The translations under genes were made by a program, and so were the position numbers. A stretch of DNA of 64,000 nucleotides from an uncultured Johnsonella sp. (GTDB lineage Bacteria > Bacillota > Clostridia > Lachnospirales > Lachnospiraceae), in the NCBI GenBank assembly GCA_937927235.1, contig CALBCM010000016.1:41253-105252 (forward strand). The letters are read 5' to 3'. The notes under the pieces are model-generated. The model had not been told where the DNA came from and did no database searches. It saw only the letters and a list, made by a program, of their open reading frames with translations. Of the stretch, positions 44,247 through 54,122 are shown one piece after another. Within the stretch, counting starts at the first letter, position 1. Each line of letters starts with the position of its first letter.

Positions 44247-45380
44247 CTATAAAGACAGCTGGGCAGTTATTATATCACAGATTTTATCCACATCCTCCAG
44301 AGCAAGCTGCGGATATATAGGCAGAGTAAGAATTTGCCTTGATACCCTTGCTGCTACAGGTGTAGCCTGCTCTGAATGCAATTTTCTATAGCAATTATAT
44401 TCATTTATACAGGGATAAAAATATTTTCTTGCATAAATTCCCTGTTCAGCGAGAGCTTTATAAATTACATCTCTTGAAGCCTTCGCCTCCTCAGTGTCTA
44501 TACGTACAGGCATATAAGCGTAGTTATATTTTATATTGTCTTTATATTCATTTAAAACTATTCCTCTGATGCCGCTTAATCTCTCAATATATCTTTGAGC
44601 TATGTTTTTTCTTAAAGCAATCATTTCTTCAATATGCTTTAAATTGCAGAGCCCCATAGCTGCCTGAAATTCATTCATCTTGGCATTTCCGCCTGTACAG
44701 ACAATATTTTCCTTATCTATTATTCCAAAATTTTTAATCTTGTCAAGTTTTTCCTTTATGCTTAAATCCCTGCAGGCTGCCGCTCCTCCCTCTATGGTAT
44801 TAAATACCTTGGTGGCATGAAAGCTGAACATTGAAGCATCTCCATAAGCAGCTACGCTTCTTCCTGCTTCAGAGTCAACGCCTGGCAGAGTAATTTCTTC
44901 ATAAAAGGCATGAGCCGCATCAAATATAAGCTTTAAATTATATTTTCTGCACAGAGCCTCCAGCCCTGAAATATCACATATATTGCCATATACATGCACC
45001 GGCAAAACTGCACAGGTGTTTTTATTTATCAGAGCCTTCAGCTTTGAAGCGTCCAAGGTATAATCATCAATTCTTATATCGCAAAATACAGGTGTAAGCC
45101 CCCGTCTGACTATAGCATGAGTAGTCGAAGCAAAAGAAAAAGGTGTAGTTATAACCTCACCTTTAAGTTCAAACGCTTCAAGGAGCATTTCAAGAGCAAG
45201 ATGACCATTGGCAAATAAAGACACATTTTCAGATTCGAAGCAACGGCTTAAAAGCGCTTCAAGCTCATTATGATACTGCCCCATATTGGTAAGCCAGGCA
45301 CTGCTCCATATCCCCTTAAGCAGCTCTACATATTCCTCCATAGGAGGCAGGGTTGATTTGGTAACAAATATCTTTTTCAT
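44247..45380 (-). CDS. DegT/DnrJ/EryC1/StrS-family sugar aminotransferase
   Basis: A PLP enzyme of about 377 residues that aminates a keto sugar nucleotide. Motifs: ANGHLALEMLLEA near the start, FDAAHAFYEE and the PLP-binding Lys in SFHATKVFNTIEGG. The ATG at 45380 is chosen over the TTG five codons earlier because AAAGG precedes it by seven bases. With the ATP-grasp gene it implies an N-modified amino sugar in the polymer; direct activity on the sugar is inferred from family. Confidence 0.87.
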   Translation of the reverse strand: MKKIFVTKSTLPPMEEYVELLKGIWSSAWLTNMGQYHNELEALLSRCFESENVSLFANGHLALEMLLEAFELKGEVITTPFSFASTTHAIVRRGLTPVFCDIRIDDYTLDASKLKALINKNTCAVLPVHVYGNICDISGLEALCRKYNLKLIFDAAHAFYEEITLPGVDSEAGRSVAAYGDASMFSFHATKVFNTIEGGAAACRDLSIKEKLDKIKNFGIIDKENIVCTGGNAKMNEFQAAMGLCNLKHIEEMIALRKNIAQRYIERLSGIRGIVLNEYKDNIKYNYAYMPVRIDTEEAKASRDVIYKALAEQGIYARKYFYPCINEYNCYRKLHSEQATPVAARVSRQILTLPIYPQLALEDVDKICDIITAQLSL

Positions 45381-45421
45381 TATAAAACCTTTCAAAAATT
45401 ATGGAGCGGCTGTTTTACGCC

Positions 45422-46864
45422 TTACTTTATCAGCCTCAAAAGCCGATAAAAGCTCTTATTTTTTGATACTGCCGATAAAGCCCCATATACTGTAATTCCG
45501 ACCAGAAGCTGTACCAGCAGATTCAAAGCAGGTGAACAGTCTGCCGCTCTGCCCGCTGCATATACTGCCGCTCCCATTATAAGCGCTGTTATAATATTAG
45601 GCAGCAAATCCAGACACTGATTTTTTATGCCATAATCAAATATTTTTTTATTTGGAGCCGCATTTATAAACATTGATATAAAATCTGCCAACACCTTAAA
45701 GGCTACAAAGATTACTGCATTATATCTGAGTCCTATAATTAAAACTATAATCCCCGCCGCTTTTTTAATAATCTCAAGCCTTAAAAAAATATCACTTCTT
45801 CCCAGTGCGTTTATGGCTTGAAGATTGGCTATATGCACCGGCCAGAACACATAAGCGGCACACATAAGCCTTAAAAACGGAATTGAGCCTGTCCACTGCC
45901 TGCCTAAAAGAAAGAGTACTATATTATCGGCAGAAGCCGCCATCCCTGCCATCATAGGCATAAATATATAAGTACCCAGCATTACGGAAGATTTTAAAAG
46001 CTCCTTTATGTGCTCTTTATCCTCCTGACTGTGCGACATTACCGGAAGAAGCACCGACTGCAGTGCTGCCGAAAGATTAAGCACCACTATTTTAGGGAAC
46101 TGTTCTCCTCGGTTGAAATTTCCCAGTGTCCCCCGGTCATAAACTCTGCCTATTGCCAGTCCGTGCATATTTGTAAATATATTGTCTATCAGTGAGGCTG
46201 CAAGTATCTTCCAGCCAAATTTAAACATTGATGAAAGTCTTAAAACATCAAATTTTTTTTCAGGCTTCCAGCTGATATTTATAAAAAGCAGCGCACACAG
46301 TATGATGTAATAGCTTATCTGCTGCCATACCAGCGCCCAGACTCCATAGTTCTTATAAGCCAAATATATACTGACAGCTCCTGAAATTATTGCAGAGATA
46401 AAGGTTGATATGAATAGGGCTTTAAATTCAAGCTTTTTTGATATATAAGCATTTTGTACCGAAATTACCGAGCCGAAAAAAATGATTACCCCTATTATCC
46501 TAAGCATCAGCTTTATGTCGGGATTTGAATAAAACCCGGCTATATAGGGGGCAAGCAGATATATCGCCATATATGCAAATATTGATAAGAATAAATTAAA
46601 ATAAAATACAGAAGAAAAGTCCAATCCGTCAGCATTTTTTTTCTGAATCAGAGCGGTAGCAAAGCCGTTTTGCACTAAAACATTTGCAATCCCTGTAAAT
46701 ATCAGCATTATTGCAAGTACATCATATTCTGCCGGTGACAAAAGCCTTGCAAGTATTATGGATACTATGAACTGAATGCCTTGAGAGCCTCCGTTTTCCA
46801 TAATTTTCCAGAAAAAGCTGCTCTTAATTTTTTCTCCATTAATTATATCTGCTGTATCTTTCAT
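45422..46864 (-). CDS. Polysaccharide flippase (second, Wzx/MVIN-like)
   Basis: A 480-residue protein with 12-14 membrane helices of the polysaccharide transport/MVF type (QFIVSIILARLLSPAEYDVL near the first helices). It probably exports lipid-linked oligosaccharide. It ends 42 bases before the aminotransferase gene and starts two bases after a GT2 gene. Confidence 0.83.
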   Translation of the reverse strand: MKDTADIINGEKIKSSFFWKIMENGGSQGIQFIVSIILARLLSPAEYDVLAIMLIFTGIANVLVQNGFATALIQKKNADGLDFSSVFYFNLFLSIFAYMAIYLLAPYIAGFYSNPDIKLMLRIIGVIIFFGSVISVQNAYISKKLEFKALFISTFISAIISGAVSIYLAYKNYGVWALVWQQISYYIILCALLFINISWKPEKKFDVLRLSSMFKFGWKILAASLIDNIFTNMHGLAIGRVYDRGTLGNFNRGEQFPKIVVLNLSAALQSVLLPVMSHSQEDKEHIKELLKSSVMLGTYIFMPMMAGMAASADNIVLFLLGRQWTGSIPFLRLMCAAYVFWPVHIANLQAINALGRSDIFLRLEIIKKAAGIIVLIIGLRYNAVIFVAFKVLADFISMFINAAPNKKIFDYGIKNQCLDLLPNIITALIMGAAVYAAGRAADCSPALNLLVQLLVGITVYGALSAVSKNKSFYRLLRLIK

Positions 46865-46865
46865 T

Positions 46866-47819
46866 TTATATATTAAACATTTCTCCTACTGTAGTTATAA
46901 AACCGCTTTTACAAAAACGGTTTTTCAGTATTGCCGCTATCTTATAAGCTCGGTTTTTTTTCTGCATGCCTGTAAACTCCTTCAGCAGTCTTTTTTTAGA
47001 GGCATCCGGATTATATTTTTTCAGAAGCTCTTCAGCCTGTGCATACATCAGTCTGTAATTTTCCTGCACCGCCGTTTTATTTCCGATTCTTTTCTTAAGC
47101 ACCTCAAATGAGAGTGCATTTCTGGCACCAAGCGTATTTTTACTATGCTGCCTGTATAAAATAAGAGCTTCATCAAGATAGGAAATTTTCCCTATACAGG
47201 CAGCACTAAGTGCAAGCCACCAGTCATGCATAACATATTTTTTTATTCCAGGTCTTTTATAATTATTTAAAAATGCCGCATTCAGCATAACTGTATTGCC
47301 TGTAATATTATTTTCAACTAAAAGCCGGTTCAGTGAAGTATTGCCGGACTTAAACCCCATATACCTTGCCATATCAAAATGGATTATATTAAGCTTTTCA
47401 TCCACAAGGCTCAGATTAGTATGCACCAGACAGGGCATATCCCTTGAATATTTTTTTTCCAGAGCCTGCATTCTTAAATAGGTTTTTTTTATTTTATCGG
47501 GATGCCAGACATCATCCTGGTCGGAAAGCATAAAATATCGCTTTTCATTATCACTTTTTATATTTTTTTTAGCAGCGGCTAAAAGCTCAAAAAAATTTTC
47601 TCCTGCACTTTTAGTCGGCAGCACTCTCCTTATCAGCCTTATCTTATCCGGATAAAGTCTGATATACGAATTAACTATGTCAATGGTTTTATCGCTTGAG
47701 CCGTCATCTGAAACAGTTATCGTAAAATCCTTAAAGCTCTGTTTAAATATTGATTCAAGCTGGATGCCTATATACTTTTCGCCCATATAGGCAGCCAGCA
47801 GTATTTCTATCAATGCCAT
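46866..47819 (-). CDS. Glycosyltransferase family 2
   Basis: A 317-residue GT-A transferase: IEILLAAYMGEKYIG, nucleotide-site TITVSDDGSSDKTI, DxD-like MLSDQDDVWHPDKI and the WLALSAA helix near the acceptor site. It is similar to enzymes that add galactose or rhamnose in Gram-positive capsules; the specificity is not readable. Confidence 0.85.
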   Translation of the reverse strand: MALIEILLAAYMGEKYIGIQLESIFKQSFKDFTITVSDDGSSDKTIDIVNSYIRLYPDKIRLIRRVLPTKSAGENFFELLAAAKKNIKSDNEKRYFMLSDQDDVWHPDKIKKTYLRMQALEKKYSRDMPCLVHTNLSLVDEKLNIIHFDMARYMGFKSGNTSLNRLLVENNITGNTVMLNAAFLNNYKRPGIKKYVMHDWWLALSAACIGKISYLDEALILYRQHSKNTLGARNALSFEVLKKRIGNKTAVQENYRLMYAQAEELLKKYNPDASKKRLLKEFTGMQKKNRAYKIAAILKNRFCKSGFITTVGEMFNI

Positions 47820-47853
47820 ACATCATTCTTTCCATGTATAGTTTTTTTAAAAT

Positions 47854-48759
47854 TCATTTTTTTCTGAAAATCAGCTTTTCCGCTATCAGAGTTTCCAGCC
47901 CTATAATCTTAAAAAAGAGCACTGAAAAAACATACTGCAAAGCATTTATACGGAGATAATTCTTAAAATAAAACAAGGTTGAAATCTCTCTGAGCCTTTG
48001 CCGATTATAAATTGAGTCAAAACGCTTCTTAATGCTTGTAGAAGCATTATGTATATAAAATCTGTTTGTTATTAAAGCGGTTTTGAAATTTGCTTTTTTT
48101 AATTTATACGCAATTACATTTTCTTCACCGTATAAAAACATACTCTCATCATATCCGCCGAGCGAGTCGATTACATCCAGCCTCAGCATCAGTAAGGCTC
48201 CGGGCAGAACATCTACATAGAGCAGATTTTTTTTATAATCATTACTGCTCAGATTTTTCTTATAATAAGCAGCCGGATACTGCAGAACTCTTTTAAAAAG
48301 CCTCCTTACCAAGGGACCGGCTGCACATAATTCATGAAGCCAATCTCTTAAAGGCCAAGCAGGAGGCACTCCAAAGCCTCCTCTTTCCTTAAGCAGAGGA
48401 GCCAGTGCCGCAATGTCCGGATTATTTTCAAGAATCTGCTTCATATATTCCAAATCCTCATCAAAAAAATCAGTATCAGGATTAGCTATAACGGCATATT
48501 TTGCATGCAGCACCTTATAGGCATGCTTTAAGCCTATATTATTTCCGCTGCCATAGCCTCCGTTTCTCTTTGACCTTAAAAACAAGGTATTTCCTCCGGC
48601 AAGCCTGCCAAGCTTCGCCTGCGAATCATCAGTTGAAGCATTATCAACTATTATAATTTTATCTACAGCCCTATATTTTTGTACTCTCTTAACCTGTTTC
48701 ACCGCTGTATCAGCATCATTATAATTCAATATTATGCAAACTATGTCTGTATTGTTCAT
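47854..48759 (-). CDS. Glycosyltransferase family 2 (WcaE/GT-A type)
   Basis: A 301-residue transferase with VCIILNYNDADTAVK, KIIIVDNASTDDSQ, the donor-site VIANPDTDFFDED and catalytic GGYDESMFLYGEENV. The layout resembles rhamnosyltransferases of the GT2 family. It sits 18 bases after the GT8 gene. Confidence 0.84.
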   Translation of the reverse strand: MNNTDIVCIILNYNDADTAVKQVKRVQKYRAVDKIIIVDNASTDDSQAKLGRLAGGNTLFLRSKRNGGYGSGNNIGLKHAYKVLHAKYAVIANPDTDFFDEDLEYMKQILENNPDIAALAPLLKERGGFGVPPAWPLRDWLHELCAAGPLVRRLFKRVLQYPAAYYKKNLSSNDYKKNLLYVDVLPGALLMLRLDVIDSLGGYDESMFLYGEENVIAYKLKKANFKTALITNRFYIHNASTSIKKRFDSIYNRQRLREISTLFYFKNYLRINALQYVFSVLFFKIIGLETLIAEKLIFRKK

Positions 48760-48777
48760 AATTTCAACCTCTTTTAA

Positions 48778-49749
48778 TCAATACCGCTTTCCTGATTTTA
48801 TATGTTTTAAATACTCGGCTGAAAGTCTGTGCCTCAGGCAGGGACAAAACATAGTTGAAAGATTCATTAAATGATATAAAAACATATACACTCTCTTTCC
48901 GGAGGCTCTTTTATCCTCCCACATAGAAAGCTTTGCATACTTATCATAGGCTCTCCTGTAGTAATTAAGGCAGCCCTTATTCCAAGGCCTTTCATCACCT
49001 GCAAAATGAAGAATTACAGGATGGACTTTAGATGCCTCATACTCTTTTCTGGTAATTATCTCATATTTAGGAGTAGCCTTTACCAGCTCTTTATAATTCC
49101 AATATTTATAATTTGAAAAGAAATTGTACTTGGGAGGGAGCAGCTTTATCCTATAGGCAAGCACTCCGTTTAAGGCATCCTGGTCATTGAAAAAGCAGGC
49201 CCTGCTTATGCTTTTATGATAAGCCAGTACCTTTTCTTTAATATTTTCCCGGCGCCATAATTCCAGATTTATCAGCAGTACTCCTGAATTATAGTATAAA
49301 TAATCTCTGTAAAGCCCTGCCGCTTTCTTTATATCGGCACTCACTGTAGGCTCTGGAACTGCTGCCATTATATTGGAATACAGTGCAAGCTGCCAGAGCT
49401 TTCTCAGACTGCCAAGCACTATGGTATCACAGTCGAGATAAATCACTTTTTTTACCTTTTCAGGCAAAAGCTCTCCTAAGAATACCCTGCCCATAATGCT
49501 TGAGTCAAATCTTCCGGTTTTTATTTTTTCTCCTAATTTATCTTTAATATTATTAAAATCAATAATATTGACTTCCCGGTTAAAGAGCTTTGCAGTCGCC
49601 TTAAGCTTTTTTAAAGATGCCTTTTGCATTCCTATAGATATTATATATACATTTAACTGTTTTTCATCCTTGTTATTATCATATAACGAATATAAGCCTG
49701 CACCTAAGTATTGAGAGTATGCCTCATTTGACACATAGGTAACATTCAT
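48778..49749 (-). CDS. Glycosyltransferase family 8
   Basis: A 323-residue GT8 enzyme (retaining galactosyl- or glucosyltransferase). It starts NVTYVSNEAYSQYLGAGLYS and has the metal motif DCD in KVIYLDCDTIVLGSLRKLW, later FNDQDALN and HFAGDERPW. It overlaps the upstream glmM stop by one base. Confidence 0.87.
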   Translation of the reverse strand: MNVTYVSNEAYSQYLGAGLYSLYDNNKDEKQLNVYIISIGMQKASLKKLKATAKLFNREVNIIDFNNIKDKLGEKIKTGRFDSSIMGRVFLGELLPEKVKKVIYLDCDTIVLGSLRKLWQLALYSNIMAAVPEPTVSADIKKAAGLYRDYLYYNSGVLLINLELWRRENIKEKVLAYHKSISRACFFNDQDALNGVLAYRIKLLPPKYNFFSNYKYWNYKELVKATPKYEIITRKEYEASKVHPVILHFAGDERPWNKGCLNYYRRAYDKYAKLSMWEDKRASGKRVYMFLYHLMNLSTMFCPCLRHRLSAEYLKHIKSGKRY

Positions 49750-51104
49750 TATAAAATAAGACCTCTTTCTGATATTACTTTAATAACCTCATCCACGCTC
49801 TCTTCACAGATTTCAACGCTTTCAGCTTCTACCATAACTCGTATTACAGGCTCGGTTCCGCTTGCTCTCATTAAAATTCGTCCGTTGTTTCCAAGTCTTT
49901 GAGCAATTTCTTCCGTTTTTGCTTTAACCCTTTCATCCTCCTGAGCGGCCTTTTTATCCTTGACTCTCACATTTTTTAATACCTGAGGATAGATTGTCAC
50001 CTCTGAAGCAAGCTTTTTAAGACTCTCCTTTTTCTCAAGCATCACCTCCATAACCTTAAGTGAGGTAAGGATCCCGTCACCTGTAGTCGCATGCTTGCTG
50101 AATATTATATGCCCGCTTTGCTCTCCTCCTAAGCAGTGACCGTGAGCCTGCATATTTTCGTATACAAATCTATCTCCCACCGCAGTTTTTTCATAAGCTA
50201 TTCCTTCTCTGTCAAATGCCTTATACAGTCCAAGATTTGACATTATAGTTGTCACCACCGTGTTATTTGGAAGAGATGAAATTTCCTTCATATACTTTCC
50301 GCAGATATACATTATCTTATCTCCGTCAACTAGATTTCCGTCTTCATCTACCGCCAGACATCTGTCAGCATCGCCGTCATAGGCGAAGCCTACATCACAG
50401 CCCTTTTCCTTTACAAAGCTGCACAATCCCTCTATATGAGTAGAGCCGCAGTTGACATTTATATTAATACCGTCAGGAGAATTGTTTATTACATAGGTTT
50501 GAGCTCCAAGTGCATCAAATACGTTTTTTGCAATTGCTGAGGCTGAGCCGTTTGCACAGTCCAAAGCCACCCTCCTGCCCTTAAACGACCTGGTTGCCAC
50601 TGAGATAAGATAGCCTATATATCTGTTTCTTCCTGCAGCATAATCTGTGGTCCTTCCTATGTTTTCTCTAAGCGCAAAGCCTATGTCCCCATATTTGCCG
50701 TCAAGATATTCTTCGATTTTATCACTTACCTCATCCTCAAGCTTTTCTCCTCTGCCGTTCAATACCTTAATGCCGTTGTCATAGTAAGGGTTGTGACTTG
50801 CACTTATCATTATCCCGCAGTCAAATTCTTCTGTTCTCACCACATAAGAAACACTTGGAGTTGTAGTGACGTGGAGCAGGTACACATCTGCCCCGGAGGC
50901 TGTCAGCCCGGATACAAGTGCATATTCAAACATATAGCTTGAGCGTCTGGTATCCTTCCCTATAACTACCCGGCAACTTTTTTTATCTCTTGGATTTTTA
51001 CCATAAAAATGTCCGATAAATCTGCCTACCTTATATGCCTGTTCTACCGTGAGGTCCTTATTTGCTTCTCCTCTGAAGCCGTCAGTACCGAAATACTTTC
51101 CCAT
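49749..51104 (-). CDS. glmM: Phosphoglucosamine mutase
   Basis: Converts glucosamine-6-phosphate to glucosamine-1-phosphate for UDP-GlcNAc. The 451-residue protein has the GlmM N-terminus GKYFGTDGFRGEAN, the phosphoserine loop MISASHNPYYDNGIKV, the metal loop DGDADRCL and the sugar-binding GEQSGH. It lies inside the polysaccharide operon. A second phosphomannomutase-type copy elsewhere is possible, so housekeeping status is not proven. Confidence 0.92.
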   Translation of the reverse strand: MGKYFGTDGFRGEANKDLTVEQAYKVGRFIGHFYGKNPRDKKSCRVVIGKDTRRSSYMFEYALVSGLTASGADVYLLHVTTTPSVSYVVRTEEFDCGIMISASHNPYYDNGIKVLNGRGEKLEDEVSDKIEEYLDGKYGDIGFALRENIGRTTDYAAGRNRYIGYLISVATRSFKGRRVALDCANGSASAIAKNVFDALGAQTYVINNSPDGININVNCGSTHIEGLCSFVKEKGCDVGFAYDGDADRCLAVDEDGNLVDGDKIMYICGKYMKEISSLPNNTVVTTIMSNLGLYKAFDREGIAYEKTAVGDRFVYENMQAHGHCLGGEQSGHIIFSKHATTGDGILTSLKVMEVMLEKKESLKKLASEVTIYPQVLKNVRVKDKKAAQEDERVKAKTEEIAQRLGNNGRILMRASGTEPVIRVMVEAESVEICEESVDEVIKVISERGLIL

Positions 51105-51138
51105 AAATTAATTGCTCTTCCTTTCTGCTTTCTAATTT

Positions 51139-52011
51139 CTAATTTTGATTAAGCTCTTTTAATTCCTTTAAATACCTTTCTAAAGCCTCCTGCCAAACCG
51201 GAAGCCTTTTAAATCCTTTTTCATCAAGCTTTGATTTGTCCATTCGGCTATTATGCGGTCTTTTTGCCTTTACCGGAAATTCCCCTGAAGCAACCGGTAT
51301 TACCTTTATCTCCTTAACGCCTGCCTGCTTAAAAATTTCCAAAGCAAATTCATACCAGGTGCAGAGCCCCTCATTTGTTGCATGATACCTGCCGTACTTA
51401 TTTGTAACCGCCATATCCGCAAGCAATACCGCAAGGTCGGGAGTATAGGTGGGAGAGCCGGTCTGGTCATTCACTACCTTAAGCTCTTTCCTGTCCTTGG
51501 CAAGCTTAAGCATAGTTTTTATAAAATTGCTGCCTCTAAGACCGAATACCCATGAGATTCTGATGATAAAATATTTTTTTAAATATTTTTCTACAGCAAG
51601 CTCCCCTTCATACTTGGTCTGCCCGTATACATTTAAGGGATTTCTCGGGTCATCGGGTTCCCAAGGTCGGCTTCCCTCCCCGTCAAACACATAATCAGTG
51701 CTGATATAGAGCATTTTTATGTTTAAATCCCGGCATACCTTGGCAATATTTTCAGTCCCCCTGGAATTTACCTCCCTTACCAGCTCAGGCTCATCCTCCG
51801 CCTTATCCACCGCAGTATAGGCGGCACAGTGGATTACGGCTTCCAGCGGAGCCCTTGCCTGTTCCGTTTCTATTACTTCCCGGCATGAGCTTTCCGACCT
51901 TATATCCATCTCCTGCAGGTCTACCCCTACAGCTTCTATATTTCTTTTTTGCAGTTCTTTTACCAAATCGCTTCCAAGCTGACCCTTTGCTCCTGTCACC
52001 AATATTTTCAT
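51139..52011 (-). CDS. rfbD: dTDP-4-dehydrorhamnose reductase
   Basis: Last step of dTDP-L-rhamnose synthesis, 290 residues. The NADPH site is ILVTGAKGQLGSDL, the catalytic Tyr-Lys pair is in NPLNVYGQTKYEGE and the conserved TDYVFDG is present. It is the first gene of the polysaccharide operon behind a good promoter. The other rhamnose genes (rfbA, B, C) are not in the window. Confidence 0.95.
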   Translation of the reverse strand: MKILVTGAKGQLGSDLVKELQKRNIEAVGVDLQEMDIRSESSCREVIETEQARAPLEAVIHCAAYTAVDKAEDEPELVREVNSRGTENIAKVCRDLNIKMLYISTDYVFDGEGSRPWEPDDPRNPLNVYGQTKYEGELAVEKYLKKYFIIRISWVFGLRGSNFIKTMLKLAKDRKELKVVNDQTGSPTYTPDLAVLLADMAVTNKYGRYHATNEGLCTWYEFALEIFKQAGVKEIKVIPVASGEFPVKAKRPHNSRMDKSKLDEKGFKRLPVWQEALERYLKELKELNQN

Positions 52012-52055
52012 CAGTCTTGTCCTTTCTTAAAAACACCTGTAATTTAACTCAGAGT

Positions 52056-52119
52056 ATTTTATCACATTATTATCTTAAGGTCAAAAATGTATTTATCTCC
52101 TCGCTCCAACCGCTCCAAC
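52056..52119 (-). promoter_or_regulatory. Promoter of the polysaccharide operon with tandem CGCTCCAAC upstream
   Basis: Minus strand TTGACC (52079-52084) and TAAAAT (52056-52061), spacer 17 bases. Seventeen bases farther upstream two identical tandem 9-mers (cgctccaac on the plus strand, 52102-52119) read GTTGGAGCG on the minus strand, the same core as the repeats near 32 kb. Confidence 0.7.
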
Positions 52120-52120
52120 G

Positions 52121-52150
52121 AAAAAGGAGCTGCCACTCTGAACAGCTCCT
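52121..52150 (-). terminator. Terminator after the DUF4173 gene
   Basis: Perfect 8-base stem aggagctg (52125-52132) with cagctcct (52143-52150), followed on the minus strand by TTTTT. Confidence 0.88.
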
Positions 52151-52158
52151 CCTCAGCA

Positions 52159-53898
52159 TTACTTAAGCATCTCATTAACATATTTTTCAGCATTATATTT
52201 GCTTAAATTCTTATATTTAAGCGGGCTTTCAGAAAACACCCTACAGGCATAGCTTTTATTTCCTGCATCATAATGCATACGAGGCTCCCTGCTTTCATAA
52301 GCTTCTCCGCTGTAAAGAAAGTCTCCGCCGCTTCCGAAAAAGACAATGTCTGTTGCAATAGCCTCCATTTCCTCTTTAAATTCTCTGCTGTCGCTGCTTT
52401 GCCAAGCTCTATATATTTCAGGAATTGAGGCATATCCGCCATCATACAATATGTCTTTGCCGTAATCTCTTATTTTTTTACTCTGATAGGCCTTAAGATT
52501 ATAGCCTGCTATGATTCCGTCCATATTGGAAATTGAAAGCAGTGCAATAAATATCCCTGCCATATAGATACATTTTGCAAAAATCTTAATTCCTTTCAGT
52601 CTGCCTATAATTATTAAAATAAACACACAGCTCAGATAAAGCATAAATATACTTGGCACGACTCTTAAAGGCGTCATTCCGTAAGCATTGATATAAAGAA
52701 ACATTTTTGTCAAAGCCGTTATTATTAAAAACAATGTAAATATAGACATCGTTATAATAATTGCCGATTGTACCAAGTCTTTTTCTTCTGCTTTTCTTTT
52801 TATAAATACATCGCCTAAGCAGATCAGGCATATATTAATAATGCATACTGTAATAAGCTCAAAAAAGCCTCGCCTCGCATATTCCGAATAGGTAAATTCC
52901 TTAGGAAGTATTCCTCTGAGAGCGTCAAAGAAATAGCCTGCCTGTATGCCTATAAAGATTACATAAATAATAATTACCAGGATAAATATTGAATAAATAC
53001 TTACACGGGGGATAATGTGCAGGTTTTCTCCATCCTTTTCCAAGACTTCAAGCTTGAAAGCGTCAGCTTTTACTTTATTGGCAGCACCGTATGCCAATCC
53101 GAAAAAATACATCGCCGCTGGCAGGGAAAAAATAATTTTCCCGATAAAATCCGTTACCGAGCTGATGTCTAAAAGATGTATACTATTCATTATATCCGCA
53201 AATCTATCGTCTGCATTGACAAGGGTCGCAATTATCAAAAATATAAAGGGGGAGCCTATTATAACGCCTAAGACCGCCTGTGCTATATATCTGTACCTTG
53301 ATTTGCCGCCATCACTCTTAAACACTGCCTTCCATGCTGAAAATATCCTTTTTATATTGGAAAAGGGTATAACAAACAAGGCATTTAAACCATCATAAAA
53401 AATATATACGCTGGTATTTTTAGATATTAAGACCCCATAAATGCTCAACGCAATATACAGCATAAGCAATCTAACAAACACATTAATATAGTATTCTATA
53501 GAGGCATTGTAGACAAAGGTATATGAACTGCCGAGAATCAGAAGAATCACCGTCCAAAAAATTCCCTCACGGCTTACGGTAATATTTTTAAGCTTTGCAT
53601 ATAAATAAAGCGCTGCCGTATAGACAAATACAAACACACTTGCACCTATGCCGAGCTTTTCAGAGCCTGTAAATATGCCGAAGGCATCTGTTCCGATATA
53701 GGCTGCAAAAAGCATGGCAAATGCCATTATTATATCAGCCCTATCCATAGCTGGCAAAGGCTTAACCGGTTTAACCGGCAGACTTACTTTTGAAGCTTGA
53801 TTTGTTTCATTATTTTCCTTTTGTTCAGCAATTTCAGCTATTGCCTTATTTTTATTTTGTTCAGCAGTTTCAGTTGACAGATTAATTTCATTATTCAT
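52159..53898 (-). CDS. DUF4173-like multi-spanning membrane protein
   Basis: About 579 residues: a Glu/Asn/Lys-rich cytoplasmic N-terminus, some 12 membrane helices and a short C-terminal soluble part. The segment MTPLRVVPSIFMLYL and the overall layout match DUF4173/DUF4153 proteins, whose role is unknown. I choose the ATG at 53898 because GAGGAGG lies six bases before it; this start overlaps the upstream XRE regulator gene by eight bases, so the two are coupled. Confidence 0.7.
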   Translation of the reverse strand: MNNEINLSTETAEQNKNKAIAEIAEQKENNETNQASKVSLPVKPVKPLPAMDRADIIMAFAMLFAAYIGTDAFGIFTGSEKLGIGASVFVFVYTAALYLYAKLKNITVSREGIFWTVILLILGSSYTFVYNASIEYYINVFVRLLMLYIALSIYGVLISKNTSVYIFYDGLNALFVIPFSNIKRIFSAWKAVFKSDGGKSRYRYIAQAVLGVIIGSPFIFLIIATLVNADDRFADIMNSIHLLDISSVTDFIGKIIFSLPAAMYFFGLAYGAANKVKADAFKLEVLEKDGENLHIIPRVSIYSIFILVIIIYVIFIGIQAGYFFDALRGILPKEFTYSEYARRGFFELITVCIINICLICLGDVFIKRKAEEKDLVQSAIIITMSIFTLFLIITALTKMFLYINAYGMTPLRVVPSIFMLYLSCVFILIIIGRLKGIKIFAKCIYMAGIFIALLSISNMDGIIAGYNLKAYQSKKIRDYGKDILYDGGYASIPEIYRAWQSSDSREFKEEMEAIATDIVFFGSGGDFLYSGEAYESREPRMHYDAGNKSYACRVFSESPLKYKNLSKYNAEKYVNEMLK

Positions 53899-54109
53899 TT
53901 TTATCCTCCTCAGCCCTATATTCAAGTATATCCGCAGGTTGGCAATTAAGTGTTTTACAGATAGCTTCCAGAGTTGAAAAACGTATCGCTTTGGCTTTAT
54001 TGGTTTTTAGCACTGAAAGATTTGCCGGTGTTATGCCTATTTTCTGAGCCAGCTCACCCGAAGAAATCTTTTTCTTTGCCATCTGCACATCAAGATTAAC
54101 TATTATCAT
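53891..54109 (-). CDS. Small XRE-family regulator (YozG-like)
   Basis: A 72-residue helix-turn-helix protein (IIVNLDVQMAKKKISSGELA, then KIGITPANLSVLKTNKAKAI). It matches the short regulators commonly encoded beside DUF2975 genes. The frame extends ten codons further up into the DUF2975 gene; the ATG at 54109 (or the one just before it) is supported by GGAG about eight bases upstream and by the family N-terminus. It probably controls its own operon. Confidence 0.85.
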   Translation of the reverse strand: MIIVNLDVQMAKKKISSGELAQKIGITPANLSVLKTNKAKAIRFSTLEAICKTLNCQPADILEYRAEEDKNE

Positions 54110-54122
54110 CATCCTTACTCCA

